Assembly (NCBI RefSeq): GCF_000157895.3
Contig: NC_022663.1
Coordinates: forward strand, 3,968,001-4,032,000
DNA: 64,000 bases
From: Mycobacterium kansasii ATCC 12478
GTDB taxonomy: Bacteria; Actinomycetota; Actinomycetes; Mycobacteriales; Mycobacteriaceae
Reading direction: 5' to 3'
Shown here: positions 1 to 7,488 of the stretch, piece after piece
How positions within the stretch are numbered: position 1 is the stretch's first letter
How the letters are laid out: every line of letters begins with the position of its first letter
Translations under genes and position numbers: made by a program
The notes under the pieces: generated by a model
Databases searched by the model: none
Told to the model about the DNA's origin: nothing
The model's input: only the letters and a program-made list of their open reading frames with translations

Positions 1-498
1 GCCGCGCTGGCCCATCACGTAAACCCGCAACGGAGAATGCGGCAGGTAGACGGCCACATCGATATCACGCCTGCCCGCCTCGAGCGCGTTCAGGTAGTCG
101 GGAAACGTTTCCCAGGTCCACGGCAGGCCGTCGGTCATGACCACGCCGGGAATGTCCTCCACGCCGGCCATCACGTCGACAAGCACGTCGTGGTCCTCCT
201 GGCGGCAGGGCGCGAAGCCGACCCCGCAGTTGCCCATCACCACCGTGGTCACTCCGTGCGCCGACGACGGTGTCAGCCGGTCGGACCAGATGGCCTGGCC
301 GTCGTAGTGGGTATGCAGGTCGACGAAACCCGGGGTGACCAGCAGACCGGTCGCGTCGATCTCTCTCTTGGCGGTGCCGCCGTTGACAACACCAACACCC
401 TTGATGACGCCGTCTCGCACCGCGACGTCGCCGACGTACGGCTCGCCGCCGAGCCCGTCGACGATGGTGCCGTTGCGGATGAGCAGGTCGTAGGTCAT
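1..498 (-). CDS. Amidohydrolase, N-acyl-D-amino-acid deacylase-like (3' part cut off)
   Basis: Translating the minus strand from the ATG at 498 gives an open frame of 166 codons that runs off the window edge, so only the N-terminal part is present. It begins MTYDLLIRNGTIVDG, typical of metal-dependent amidohydrolases. The metal-binding motif DLHTHYDG follows at about residue 60, then a GVTTVVMGNCGVGFAPC segment typical of the D-aminoacylase branch. The family hydrolyses N-acyl amino acids or related amides with zinc. The substrate cannot be told from this fragment. It is divergent from the DinB-like gene, with about 65 bp between the two starts. Confidence 0.8.
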   Translation of the reverse strand, partial: MTYDLLIRNGTIVDGLGGEPYVGDVAVRDGVIKGVGVVNGGTAKREIDATGLLVTPGFVDLHTHYDGQAIWSDRLTPSSAHGVTTVVMGNCGVGFAPCRQEDHDVLVDVMAGVEDIPGVVMTDGLPWTWETFPDYLNALEAGRRDIDVAVYLPHSPLRVYVMGQRG

Positions 499-563
499 CT
501 AATTAATCTACGACCGCGACGGCGGGTGGTGCCATGGCCGTCTCCGCCCGTAAGGTCGCCGGT

Positions 564-1106
564 ATGGCCAGCCCCGATGCCAACCATGCCAACCATGCCC
601 CGGCCCGGGAGCTGCTGCGCGACGCGTTCACCCGGTTGATCGAACACGCCGACGACCTCACCGACGGCCTCGCCGACGAAGTCGCCAACTACCGGCCTAC
701 CCCCGAGGCCAACAGCATTGCGTGGCTGCTCTGGCACAGCGCCCGCGTCCAGGACGTTCAGGTGGCGCACATCGCCGGCGTGGAGCAGGTGTGGACCCGC
801 GACGGCTGGGTCGACCGCTTCGGTCTGGACCTGCCCCGCGACGACACCGGCTACGGGCACAGCGCCGCCGAGGTGGGCAAGGTACGCGCGCCGGCCGACC
901 TGCTGTCTGGTTACTACCACGCGGTCCACCAGCTCACCCTGGAGTACGTGGCCGCAGTGACCGCAGCTGAGCTGTCGCGCGTGGTCGACACCAACTGGGA
1001 CCCACCCGTGACCGCCAGCATGCGCTTGGTCAGCATCATCGACGACTGCGCGCAACATCTGGGCCAGGCCGCCTACCTACGCGGGATCGTGCCGCAGGCG
1101 CAGTAG
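564..1106 (+). CDS. DinB-like / DUF664 family protein (Rv0443 homologue)
   Basis: About 180 residues forming a DinB-type four-helix bundle. Conserved stretches include NSIAWLLWHSARVQD near the N-terminus and DDCAQHLGQAAYLRG at the C-terminus; their histidines are the usual metal ligands of the fold. Mycobacterial members are thought to be mycothiol-dependent or metal-binding enzymes, but no reaction is established for this one. The frame is open from an ATG at 534. The ATG at 564 is preferred because an AAGG-type ribosome site precedes it and the known homologues begin there. The next gene starts 21 bp after its stop. Confidence 0.8.
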   Translation: MASPDANHANHAPARELLRDAFTRLIEHADDLTDGLADEVANYRPTPEANSIAWLLWHSARVQDVQVAHIAGVEQVWTRDGWVDRFGLDLPRDDTGYGHSAAEVGKVRAPADLLSGYYHAVHQLTLEYVAAVTAAELSRVVDTNWDPPVTASMRLVSIIDDCAQHLGQAAYLRGIVPQAQ

Positions 1107-1127
1107 CTGCCCAGTAGGTTTCAAAGC

Positions 1128-1985
1128 GTGCGATTCGTTGCGACGGTGGTGTTCTGGCTGGCCACCACGGTCGCGCTGGCGGTAGCGGTGCCGGCGGCGT
1201 GGGCGCAGACCACGATCATCGACGAGGACGGCTACGCCGAGCTGGCCCGGACCGCCGCGGCCGATCCCGTTCTGCAGTCCGCCATGGCGGCCGAACTGAC
1301 CACCCGCGCAACCGCGCTCATCGCCGAGCGCAGGGGGTCGAGCTATCCGAGCTATCCGGTCGACAGCTCGACCGTGCACGCTGCCGCGGCCGCTTTCACC
1401 GCCGGCCCGGCGTTTCCGCCGCTGTTCGCCCGGGCGAACCGGGTCGCGCACGGCTGGTTGTTCGGCGAGCCGCGGTCCGGCGGCACCGGTGACCACTGGG
1501 TGGTCGATCTGGCCCCGATGCTGAACGACAGCTCGATGCAGCAGGTATTGAGCGGCTACCACGTCACGGTGCCGGCGACGCTGGAGGTTCCGCTGACGGT
1601 GTCGCCGCCTCAGCCGGTGCACCAGGGACAGCTGCGGCGGCTGGCGGTGTGGGGGCCGTGGATCAGTGTCGGCGCCGCGGCCTCGAGTGCGAGCTGCGCG
1701 TTGCTGATGCTGCTCACCGCGCGTCGCCGGGGCAAGGCGCTGGCCAGCCTTGGGGTGTCGGCGCTGCTCGTCGGCGGCGCCGGCTGGGCCGGAATCGAAA
1801 TCGGCAGCCACTATGTCGACGACGCGCTCGACCGGACCGCCGGCGATATCCGGCGGATGGCCGACGTCATGGTTGGTACCGCGGAGAGCAGCCTGCACCT
1901 CTGGTTGAACCTGACGCTGGTCGCCGGTGTGGCACTGGTGGTGCTCGGCGTGCTGGCCGCGGTGCTGGGCAGCCTGTGGAAGTGA
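1128..1985 (+). CDS. Conserved membrane protein of unknown function
   Basis: A 285-aa protein from a GTG start. An N-terminal hydrophobic segment (about residues 3-25) ends in PAAWAQ and could be a signal peptide or anchor. A probably extracytoplasmic domain of about 140 residues follows. Three further hydrophobic segments lie near residues 175-195, 203-222 and 258-283. No catalytic motif was recognised. It follows the DinB-like gene closely on the same strand and converges on rskA, leaving 62 bp between them. The function is unknown; a cell-envelope location is inferred from topology only. Confidence 0.65.
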   Translation: MRFVATVVFWLATTVALAVAVPAAWAQTTIIDEDGYAELARTAAADPVLQSAMAAELTTRATALIAERRGSSYPSYPVDSSTVHAAAAAFTAGPAFPPLFARANRVAHGWLFGEPRSGGTGDHWVVDLAPMLNDSSMQQVLSGYHVTVPATLEVPLTVSPPQPVHQGQLRRLAVWGPWISVGAAASSASCALLMLLTARRRGKALASLGVSALLVGGAGWAGIEIGSHYVDDALDRTAGDIRRMADVMVGTAESSLHLWLNLTLVAGVALVVLGVLAAVLGSLWK

Positions 1986-2047
1986 CCGGGACTTCGTGTT
2001 TAACACCGGCATCGCAGCCGTGGCGGCAATCTCGGTGAACCCGGGGC

Positions 2048-2746
2048 TCACCGCAGCGGCAGCTCGGCCAAGATCGCGCCGGTCGGTTGCGTGGAACCGG
2101 TGCCGGGTTCGACGGTGAACGCCAGCGCGGTCGAGTTCCCGAGGTTGGTCAGCGTGGCCTTCGTCGACGGCGCCACCGCCGCCGGGCCCATGGTCCCCGC
2201 CGAGGTCGGGCCGTTGGCGCCCAACAGCCACATCTGGTACACGGTGCCCGGAGACGGTGGTGGCACGTTGTTCATCACCAGCACGCCGGCGTTGCGGTCG
2301 TGGGAGAACATCACCGTGGCGGTCCCGTTGCCCAACGGGCGCGAGACGGTCTGTACATCCGGTGCGCCCAGCACCTGCTCGGCGACCGTGGTGGGTGGCG
2401 ATGGCCGCAGCACGGTGCCCAGGCCGAACGCGCCCAATCCCACCACCACAGCGGCTGCGGACGCGAAAACAGCTGTGCGCCAACGTGACTGGCGGCGGCC
2501 GGTGGCTGGATTGACGCTGCCCAGGACGGCCGTGCGCAGACGTTCCGGCGGTTCGGTGGCCGTCGTCGCCGACACTATCGCCATGGTCTCGCGAACCGCG
2601 CGAACTTCTTCGTTGAAGGCGGCCGTCACCGCCGAGGGTGCAGCGGCGACCATGCGCTCGATGTCGACTCGTTCCTCGTCGGACATCGCGTGCAGGGCAT
2701 ACGGGATCGCCAGCTCCAGCAGTCCGAAATCGGTCGGCTCGGTCAT
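2048..2746 (-). CDS. rskA: Anti-sigma-K factor RskA
   Basis: A 232-aa membrane anti-sigma factor. The N-terminal cytoplasmic domain (about residues 1-90; ELAIPYALHAMSDEER) would bind SigK. One transmembrane segment at about 91-112 (AVFASAAAVVVGLGAFGLG) leads to an extracytoplasmic RskA domain containing YQMWLLG. In M. tuberculosis, RskA holds SigK inactive until regulated proteolysis releases it, inducing mpt70/mpt83 and this locus. The ATG overlaps the sigK stop codon by 4 bp (ATGA), which couples their translation. Length matches the M. tuberculosis protein (232 aa), and no truncation is visible. Confidence 0.95.
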   Translation of the reverse strand: MTEPTDFGLLELAIPYALHAMSDEERVDIERMVAAAPSAVTAAFNEEVRAVRETMAIVSATTATEPPERLRTAVLGSVNPATGRRQSRWRTAVFASAAAVVVGLGAFGLGTVLRPSPPTTVAEQVLGAPDVQTVSRPLGNGTATVMFSHDRNAGVLVMNNVPPPSPGTVYQMWLLGANGPTSAGTMGPAAVAPSTKATLTNLGNSTALAFTVEPGTGSTQPTGAILAELPLR

Positions 2747-3306
2747 GACATACCCAGGCAGTTCCGCAAACCACGCAGTGCGTCACGCATGCGCGATTTG
2801 ATCGTCGACAGGTTGGTGGCCAGCCGGTGCGACACCTCGGCGTACGTCAGGCCGCCGTAGTAGGCCATTTCGATGCACTCCCGCTGCGCGTCGGTCAGCC
2901 CGCCCAGGCATGCGGCGACCCGGCGCCGTTCGTCACCGGCGATCGCGGAGTCGGCGACGACGTCGCTCGCCGGGTCGATGTTGGCCACGCCGTAGCGTGA
3001 CTCCCGCTGGCTGCCGGCTTGCTCGGCTCGTACCCGGTCGATGGCGCGTCGGTGTGCCATGGTCAGCAACCAGGCCAGCGGCGAGCCTTTGACGGCGTCG
3101 TACTCCGATGCCGTGCGCCACACCTCGAGGTAGATCTCCTGGGTGGTTTCCTCGCTGTAGCCCGGATCCCGCAACACCCGCGCCACCAGTCCGTACACCC
3201 GGCTTTTGGTCTGGTCGTAGAAGGTTGCGAACGCATCGGAGTCGCCCCGTGCGATCTGGTGCAACAGGGCGCTGAGGTCACTGCTCAGCCGTGGCGGTCC
3301 CGTCAT
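2743..3306 (-). CDS. sigK: ECF RNA polymerase sigma factor SigK
   Basis: A 187-aa ECF sigma factor, the same length as M. tuberculosis SigK. Region 2 covers about residues 25-95, including SRVYGLVARVLRD and WLLTMAHRRAIDRVR. Region 4 covers about 125-185, with the helix-turn-helix GGLTYAEVSHRLATNLSTIKS. The frame stays open upstream to 3555, but the ATG at 3306 (MTGPPRL) gives the conserved N-terminus. The start codon is intact; M. bovis carries a start-codon change. It is followed by rskA with a 4-bp overlap and preceded by the DUF1295 gene 44 bp upstream, so it probably belongs to the run of minus-strand genes starting at 7436. Confidence 0.95.
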   Translation of the reverse strand: MTGPPRLSSDLSALLHQIARGDSDAFATFYDQTKSRVYGLVARVLRDPGYSEETTQEIYLEVWRTASEYDAVKGSPLAWLLTMAHRRAIDRVRAEQAGSQRESRYGVANIDPASDVVADSAIAGDERRRVAACLGGLTDAQRECIEMAYYGGLTYAEVSHRLATNLSTIKSRMRDALRGLRNCLGMS

Positions 3307-3350
3307 CGACGGTAGCCTATCGTCAGACAGCACCGAAATCGCCAAACCGG

Positions 3351-4145
3351 TCATAACTGACGGGCCGATCGCGGTGGTCGGGGCACGAAATACGCTGTAC
3401 GACGCTGGTATTCGGCGAAACCTGGACGGCCTTTCATGTACTTCTCGGTCAACCGGGCCCCGCTTACGTCGACCAGGAAGTAGGTCATCAACAACGGCGA
3501 GACCACCGTGAGCAGCGGCACCCAGCCGGTGATGGTGATCAGCCACAACCCCCACCAGACACAGGCGTCACCGAAGTAGTTGGGGTGGCGGGTCCAGGCC
3601 CACAGGCCGCGGTCCATGATGGCCCCGCGATTGGCCGGGTCGGACTTGAAGGCCCGCAATTGGCGGTCGCCGAGCGCTTCGAAGACGAGCCCGACCAGCC
3701 ACAGCGCCACGCCCACCGCGGTGACCGCCAGCAATGGCCTCGGTGTGGGCCCGGTGACCGCGGACAGCTGCAGCGGGAAGGAGATGAACAGCGTGAGGAA
3801 GGCCTGCAGTCCGAAGACCTTGCGCACCACCTGAGCTGTCGTGGCACCGCGCAGCAGATCGGCATAGCGGGGATCCTCACCCTTGCCGGCGGTCTTGCGG
3901 TACATGTGCCAGCTCAGCCGCAGACCCCACACCGTCACCAGCGCCAGCAGCAGCCACCGCCGGGCCGGGTCACCGGTGCCGAATACGGCCGCCACAACTG
4001 CTACTGCGATGAACCCCAGCCCCCAGGCGACGTCGACGACGTTGTAGCGGCCGAGCCATCTGCCGATCAGGAAGGTCGCCGAATGCACCGCGGCCAGCGC
4101 CAGCGCCGAAGCGCCCGATACCAGGAAGATGCCGGCCTCGTTCAC
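3351..4145 (-). CDS. DUF1295 membrane protein, steroid 5-alpha-reductase-like (Rv0446c homologue)
   Basis: A 264-aa polytopic membrane protein with about six to seven hydrophobic segments. The C-terminal signature GLWAWTRHPNYFGDACVWWG is typical of the DUF1295 / 3-oxo-5-alpha-steroid reductase and isoprenylcysteine methyltransferase superfamily. The substrate is unknown; a lipid reduction or modification role is inferred from the neighbouring fatty-acyl methyltransferase and amine-oxidase-like flavoprotein. The GTG at 4145 overlaps the ufaA1 stop by 4 bp (GTGA), which decides the start against an ATG 90 bp further upstream inside ufaA1. Confidence 0.85.
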   Translation of the reverse strand: MNEAGIFLVSGASALALAAVHSATFLIGRWLGRYNVVDVAWGLGFIAVAVVAAVFGTGDPARRWLLLALVTVWGLRLSWHMYRKTAGKGEDPRYADLLRGATTAQVVRKVFGLQAFLTLFISFPLQLSAVTGPTPRPLLAVTAVGVALWLVGLVFEALGDRQLRAFKSDPANRGAIMDRGLWAWTRHPNYFGDACVWWGLWLITITGWVPLLTVVSPLLMTYFLVDVSGARLTEKYMKGRPGFAEYQRRTAYFVPRPPRSARQL

Positions 4146-5422
4146 CGGCCGTCCTTGCGCTCGAACGTCCACTGGACGACATCCAGGTACCCGGACCGGA
4201 ATCCCGCCTCGGAGTAGGCCAGGTAGAACTCCCACATCCGGGCGAACACCTCGTCGAAACCCAGGTGTGCCAACCGGTCTCGTCGCTCGACGAACCGCTC
4301 CCGCCAGAGCCGCAGGGTCTCGGCGTAGTGCGGTCGCAGCGAGGCGGTGTCGACCGTGCGCAGGCTGGTGTGGCGCTCGGTGATCGCCGCGATGGCCTCC
4401 GCGGACGGCAACAGTCCGCCGGGGAAGATGTACTTCTGGATCCAGGTGCGGGTGTTGCGGGTGGCCAGCATCCGGTCGTGGGGCATGGTGATCGCCTGGA
4501 TCGCCACTCGGCCGCCCGGACGCACCAGCTGGTCCAGCGTCGCGAAATACGTTGGCCAGGAGCGGTATCCGACGGCCTCGATCATCTCGACCGAGAGTAT
4601 CGCGTCATAAGGGTCATGCCCCGACCGGGCGTCGCGGTAGTCGCACAGGTCGATCTGCACCCGGTGGGACAGGCCCGCGGCGGCGACCCGCTGACGCGCC
4701 AGCCGCTGCTGCTCCACCGATAACGTGACCGACCGCACCCGCGCCCCGCGGGCGGCCGCTCGGATGCACAGCTCGCCCCAGCCGGTGCCGATCTCGAGCA
4801 CCCGGCTGCCCGGTCCGACACCGGCCAGGTCGAGCAGCCGATCGATCTTGCGCCGTTGGGCGGCAGCCAAATCGGGCCACGAGGCGGGAAGATCGTCGAA
4901 CAGCGCGGACGAATATGTCATGGTCTCGTCGAGGAACTCAGCGAACAGGTCGTTCGACAGATCATAGTGCTCGGCGACATTGCGGCGCGCCTGATCGCGG
5001 CTGGGACCACGCCGCGTCGGCTCGAACGCCGGCGCCAGCGGGCGCAGCCACTGCAGCGGGCCCGGCACCAGGTCGGCCACCGACTCGGCCAGCACCGTCA
5101 GCACCCTGGTGAGATCCTCCGACGACCAGTCACCGGCCAGGTAGGACTCGCCGAAGCCGATCAGGCCGTGCCGTCCGATCCGTCGTGCCAGCGCCTGCGG
5201 GCGGTGAACCGTCAGCGTCGCCGATGTGGCGTCGCCCGCGCCGATCGCCGTACCATCCGGGTAGACCAGTCGCAGCGGCAGTCGGGCGACGGCGCGACGC
5301 AACAGCCGGTCGGCGATAGCCGCCGACATCGCGGCGACCGGTCCGGCCGGCACCTCGGCGACAGCCGGCCAGCGCTCGGAATCTATTGTGACCGAAGGTG
5401 TTCCGATCGTTTCGATGCTCAT
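4142..5422 (-). CDS. ufaA1: Cyclopropane-fatty-acid-type SAM methyltransferase UfaA1
   Basis: A 426-aa protein of the cyclopropane-fatty-acyl-phospholipid synthase family, which adds a methyl or methylene carbon from S-adenosylmethionine to unsaturated acyl chains. The SAM-binding motif VLEIGTGWGELCIRAA is near residue 195. YDLSNDLFAEFLDETMTYS and the C-terminal EMIEAVGYRSW and FRSGYLDVVQW segments are family hallmarks. The ATG at 5422 overlaps the upstream DUF1365 stop by 4 bp. M. tuberculosis UfaA1 has been linked to tuberculostearic acid formation, but the in vivo product here is not certain. Confidence 0.92.
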   Translation of the reverse strand: MSIETIGTPSVTIDSERWPAVAEVPAGPVAAMSAAIADRLLRRAVARLPLRLVYPDGTAIGAGDATSATLTVHRPQALARRIGRHGLIGFGESYLAGDWSSEDLTRVLTVLAESVADLVPGPLQWLRPLAPAFEPTRRGPSRDQARRNVAEHYDLSNDLFAEFLDETMTYSSALFDDLPASWPDLAAAQRRKIDRLLDLAGVGPGSRVLEIGTGWGELCIRAAARGARVRSVTLSVEQQRLARQRVAAAGLSHRVQIDLCDYRDARSGHDPYDAILSVEMIEAVGYRSWPTYFATLDQLVRPGGRVAIQAITMPHDRMLATRNTRTWIQKYIFPGGLLPSAEAIAAITERHTSLRTVDTASLRPHYAETLRLWRERFVERRDRLAHLGFDEVFARMWEFYLAYSEAGFRSGYLDVVQWTFERKDGR

Positions 5423-6126
5423 CGCGGTACCACTGGAACTCGACGTAACCACAACTTGATCCCCTGTATCCGGATACGGGCGGCCACCACCAACGGGGCC
5501 ATCGGCGAAATGCATTGCATGAGAGCGACTTCTTTGGTCGTCACGGGACGTCGCGTCCCGCGAAGGTTCGCGTTGAATACCGGGAACGCCCGATGGTTGT
5601 CCCGATGTAATGCCACCGTGACGTCGACCTCGCGGCCGGGCCGTGGGGCCCGTACCACGTAGTATCCGTCGACATCGTTGAACGGCGAGACGTAGAACTT
5701 CTTGGCCGTCACCACGGGCAACTCGGCCGGCGGCAGCAGATACGCGTGTCGTTCTCCATAGGTGTTGTGCACTTCGGCCACCACATGGCGCACCCGGCCG
5801 TCACGGTCGTGACACCAATAGATGCTCAACGGGTTGAAGACATGCCCGAGCACGCGCGCCTGCAGCAGTGCGGTGATCCGGCCGTCGGGAACGGCGACAC
5901 CGCGATCGTTGAAGAACACCTCCAACCGGTCGCGCAATGAACCGTGCGGCGTCCCGGTGAAGTGGTCGTCGGCGCGAAATCGGGCGAACGGTCGTAGCCA
6001 CCAGGGCAGCCGCGGCAGATCGTCGACGTCGACGTACCAGCTGTAGCTTCGGTATTCGAACGAGTGGTGCACCGGGGCGCGCCGCGAGTGCGTGATGGTG
6101 GTGCGGTAGATCGCCGGAGTCAGCAT
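5419..6126 (-). CDS. DUF1365 family protein (Rv0448c homologue)
   Basis: A 235-aa DUF1365 protein. Family features are the start YRTTITHSRRAPVHHSFEYR, then FNPLSIYWCHD in the middle and NTYGERHAY and KKFYVSPF after it. The family is almost always found beside a cyclopropane-synthase-like methyltransferase and an NAD(P)/FAD amine-oxidase-like flavoprotein, exactly as here. The biochemical role is not established; a part in fatty-acid modification is inferred from this conserved partnership. It overlaps the flavoprotein gene upstream by 7 bp and ufaA1 downstream by 4 bp, so all three are translationally coupled. Confidence 0.88.
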   Translation of the reverse strand: MLTPAIYRTTITHSRRAPVHHSFEYRSYSWYVDVDDLPRLPWWLRPFARFRADDHFTGTPHGSLRDRLEVFFNDRGVAVPDGRITALLQARVLGHVFNPLSIYWCHDRDGRVRHVVAEVHNTYGERHAYLLPPAELPVVTAKKFYVSPFNDVDGYYVVRAPRPGREVDVTVALHRDNHRAFPVFNANLRGTRRPVTTKEVALMQCISPMAPLVVAARIRIQGIKLWLRRVPVVPR

Positions 6127-7436
6127 GGCACCACCACCTCCCTTCGGGTCGCGGCCGGCCAGTCCGCCCCGAGCCTCCGGGCCGCACGCAGCCCGGAGGC
6201 GGCGCCGTCCTCGTGGAACCCCCAGCCGTGGTAGGCCCCGGCGAACACCACTCGATCATCATCGAGGGTGGGCAATAAACGTTGGGCCGCAACCGATTCC
6301 GGTGTGTACAGCGGATGGCTGTAGGTCATCTCGGCAAGCACCGCCCCTGGGTCCACGCGGTCATGGCCGCCGAGGGTGACCAGGAACCGTCGGGTGTCGT
6401 CGATGCGCATCAGCCTGCTGACGTCGTAGCTGACCACCACATGCTCGGTGCCCGGTGTCACCAGGTAGTTCCACGACGCGCGGGCGCCGGGGTGGCGGGG
6501 CAGCAGCGACTCGTCGGTGTGCAGCTGGGCCCGGTTCGTCGAGTACGGGATGGCGCCAAGCACATGGCGCTCCCAGGCGGTCGGCTGGTCGAGTAGCAGC
6601 AGCGCCTGGTCGGGATGGACGGCGACGACGGCCGCATCGAACTCTCGCGGGGCGTCGTGACCGGCTCGGACCACCACGCCGCCGGCGACCCGGCGCAGCG
6701 AATGCACCGGTGCGCCCGTCGACACCTCGGCCAGACGTGAGGCGATGGCCTGGACGTAGGTCGCCGAACCCCCGGTGACGGTGCGCCAGGTGGGCGAGCC
6801 GAACACCGACAACATCCCGTGATGGTCGAGGAAGACGAACAGATACCGGGCCGGGTAGCGCAACGCATCTGCGCTCGCGCACGACCACACCGCGGCCACC
6901 AGGGGAGTGATGAAGTAGTCGATGAAAAACGGCGAGAAGCGGTGCCGCTTGAGGAACGCCTCCAATGTCTCTGGTTCGTCGCCTGCTTCCGCCCGCAGCA
7001 GTCGGGATGCGGCGCGGTGGAAGCGCAGAATCTCGGCGAGCATCAGCAGATAGCGGGGCCGCAGCGCCTGCCGGCATGCGAACAGTCCCCGGACTCCCAG
7101 TGCCCCGGCATATTCGAGGCCGATGTCGTCGGCGCGTACCGACATCGACATGTCCGACTCCTGGGTGGCCACACCCAGGTCGTCGAACAATCGGCACAGC
7201 GTCGGGTAGGTGCGGTCGTTGTGCACCAGAAACGCGGAGTCGACGGCTACCGGACCGCCATTACCCGTCCCGTCGTCGCGATCGACGTAGTGGGTGTGGG
7301 CGTGTCCGCCCAGCCGGGTGTCGGCCTCGTACAAGGTGACTCGGTCATGTCCGGACAGCACGTAGGCGGCGGTCAGGCCGGCGACGCCGCTGCCGATGAC
7401 CGCTATCGAGCGTCCCGCGGGATGTCTTTGCTGCAC
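6120..7436 (-). CDS. FAD-dependent amine-oxidase-like flavoprotein (Rv0449c homologue)
   Basis: A 438-aa flavoprotein. The N-terminal dinucleotide-binding motif IAVIGSGVAGLTAAYVLSG is at about residues 11-29. The conserved GWGFHEDGAASGLRAARRLG segment, which completes the FAD site, is near the C-terminus. It belongs to the NAD(P)/FAD protein group that accompanies ufaA1- and DUF1365-type genes, and oxidation or desaturation of a fatty acyl chain is a plausible role. It is the first gene of the SigK-linked run. The GTG start at 7436 lies 7-8 bp after the predicted -10 box, so the mRNA may be leaderless. Confidence 0.88.
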   Translation of the reverse strand: MQQRHPAGRSIAVIGSGVAGLTAAYVLSGHDRVTLYEADTRLGGHAHTHYVDRDDGTGNGGPVAVDSAFLVHNDRTYPTLCRLFDDLGVATQESDMSMSVRADDIGLEYAGALGVRGLFACRQALRPRYLLMLAEILRFHRAASRLLRAEAGDEPETLEAFLKRHRFSPFFIDYFITPLVAAVWSCASADALRYPARYLFVFLDHHGMLSVFGSPTWRTVTGGSATYVQAIASRLAEVSTGAPVHSLRRVAGGVVVRAGHDAPREFDAAVVAVHPDQALLLLDQPTAWERHVLGAIPYSTNRAQLHTDESLLPRHPGARASWNYLVTPGTEHVVVSYDVSRLMRIDDTRRFLVTLGGHDRVDPGAVLAEMTYSHPLYTPESVAAQRLLPTLDDDRVVFAGAYHGWGFHEDGAASGLRAARRLGADWPAATRREVVVPC

Positions 7437-7443
7437 ATCAGGT

Positions 7444-7470
7444 ATTCGGAACCGTCGGCAGCTCGGATGG
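7444..7470 (-). promoter_or_regulatory. Candidate SigK-dependent promoter
   Basis: On the minus strand CCATCC (7470-7465) is followed after 15 bp by CCGAAT (7449-7444), matching the -35 and -10 elements reported for SigK promoters. It directly precedes the flavoprotein gene heading the ufaA1-sigK-rskA run, so SigK would activate its own operon. The predicted transcription start falls at or just before the GTG start codon at 7436. Confidence 0.65.
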
Positions 7471-7488
7471 GAGAGGAACTAACCGACC

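Noticed and set aside
1077..2786. 569-codon minus-strand open frame across the membrane protein and rskA region
   Set aside because: Arg/His/Gly-rich shadow, antisense to the 1128 gene and out of frame with rskA; no recognised domain.
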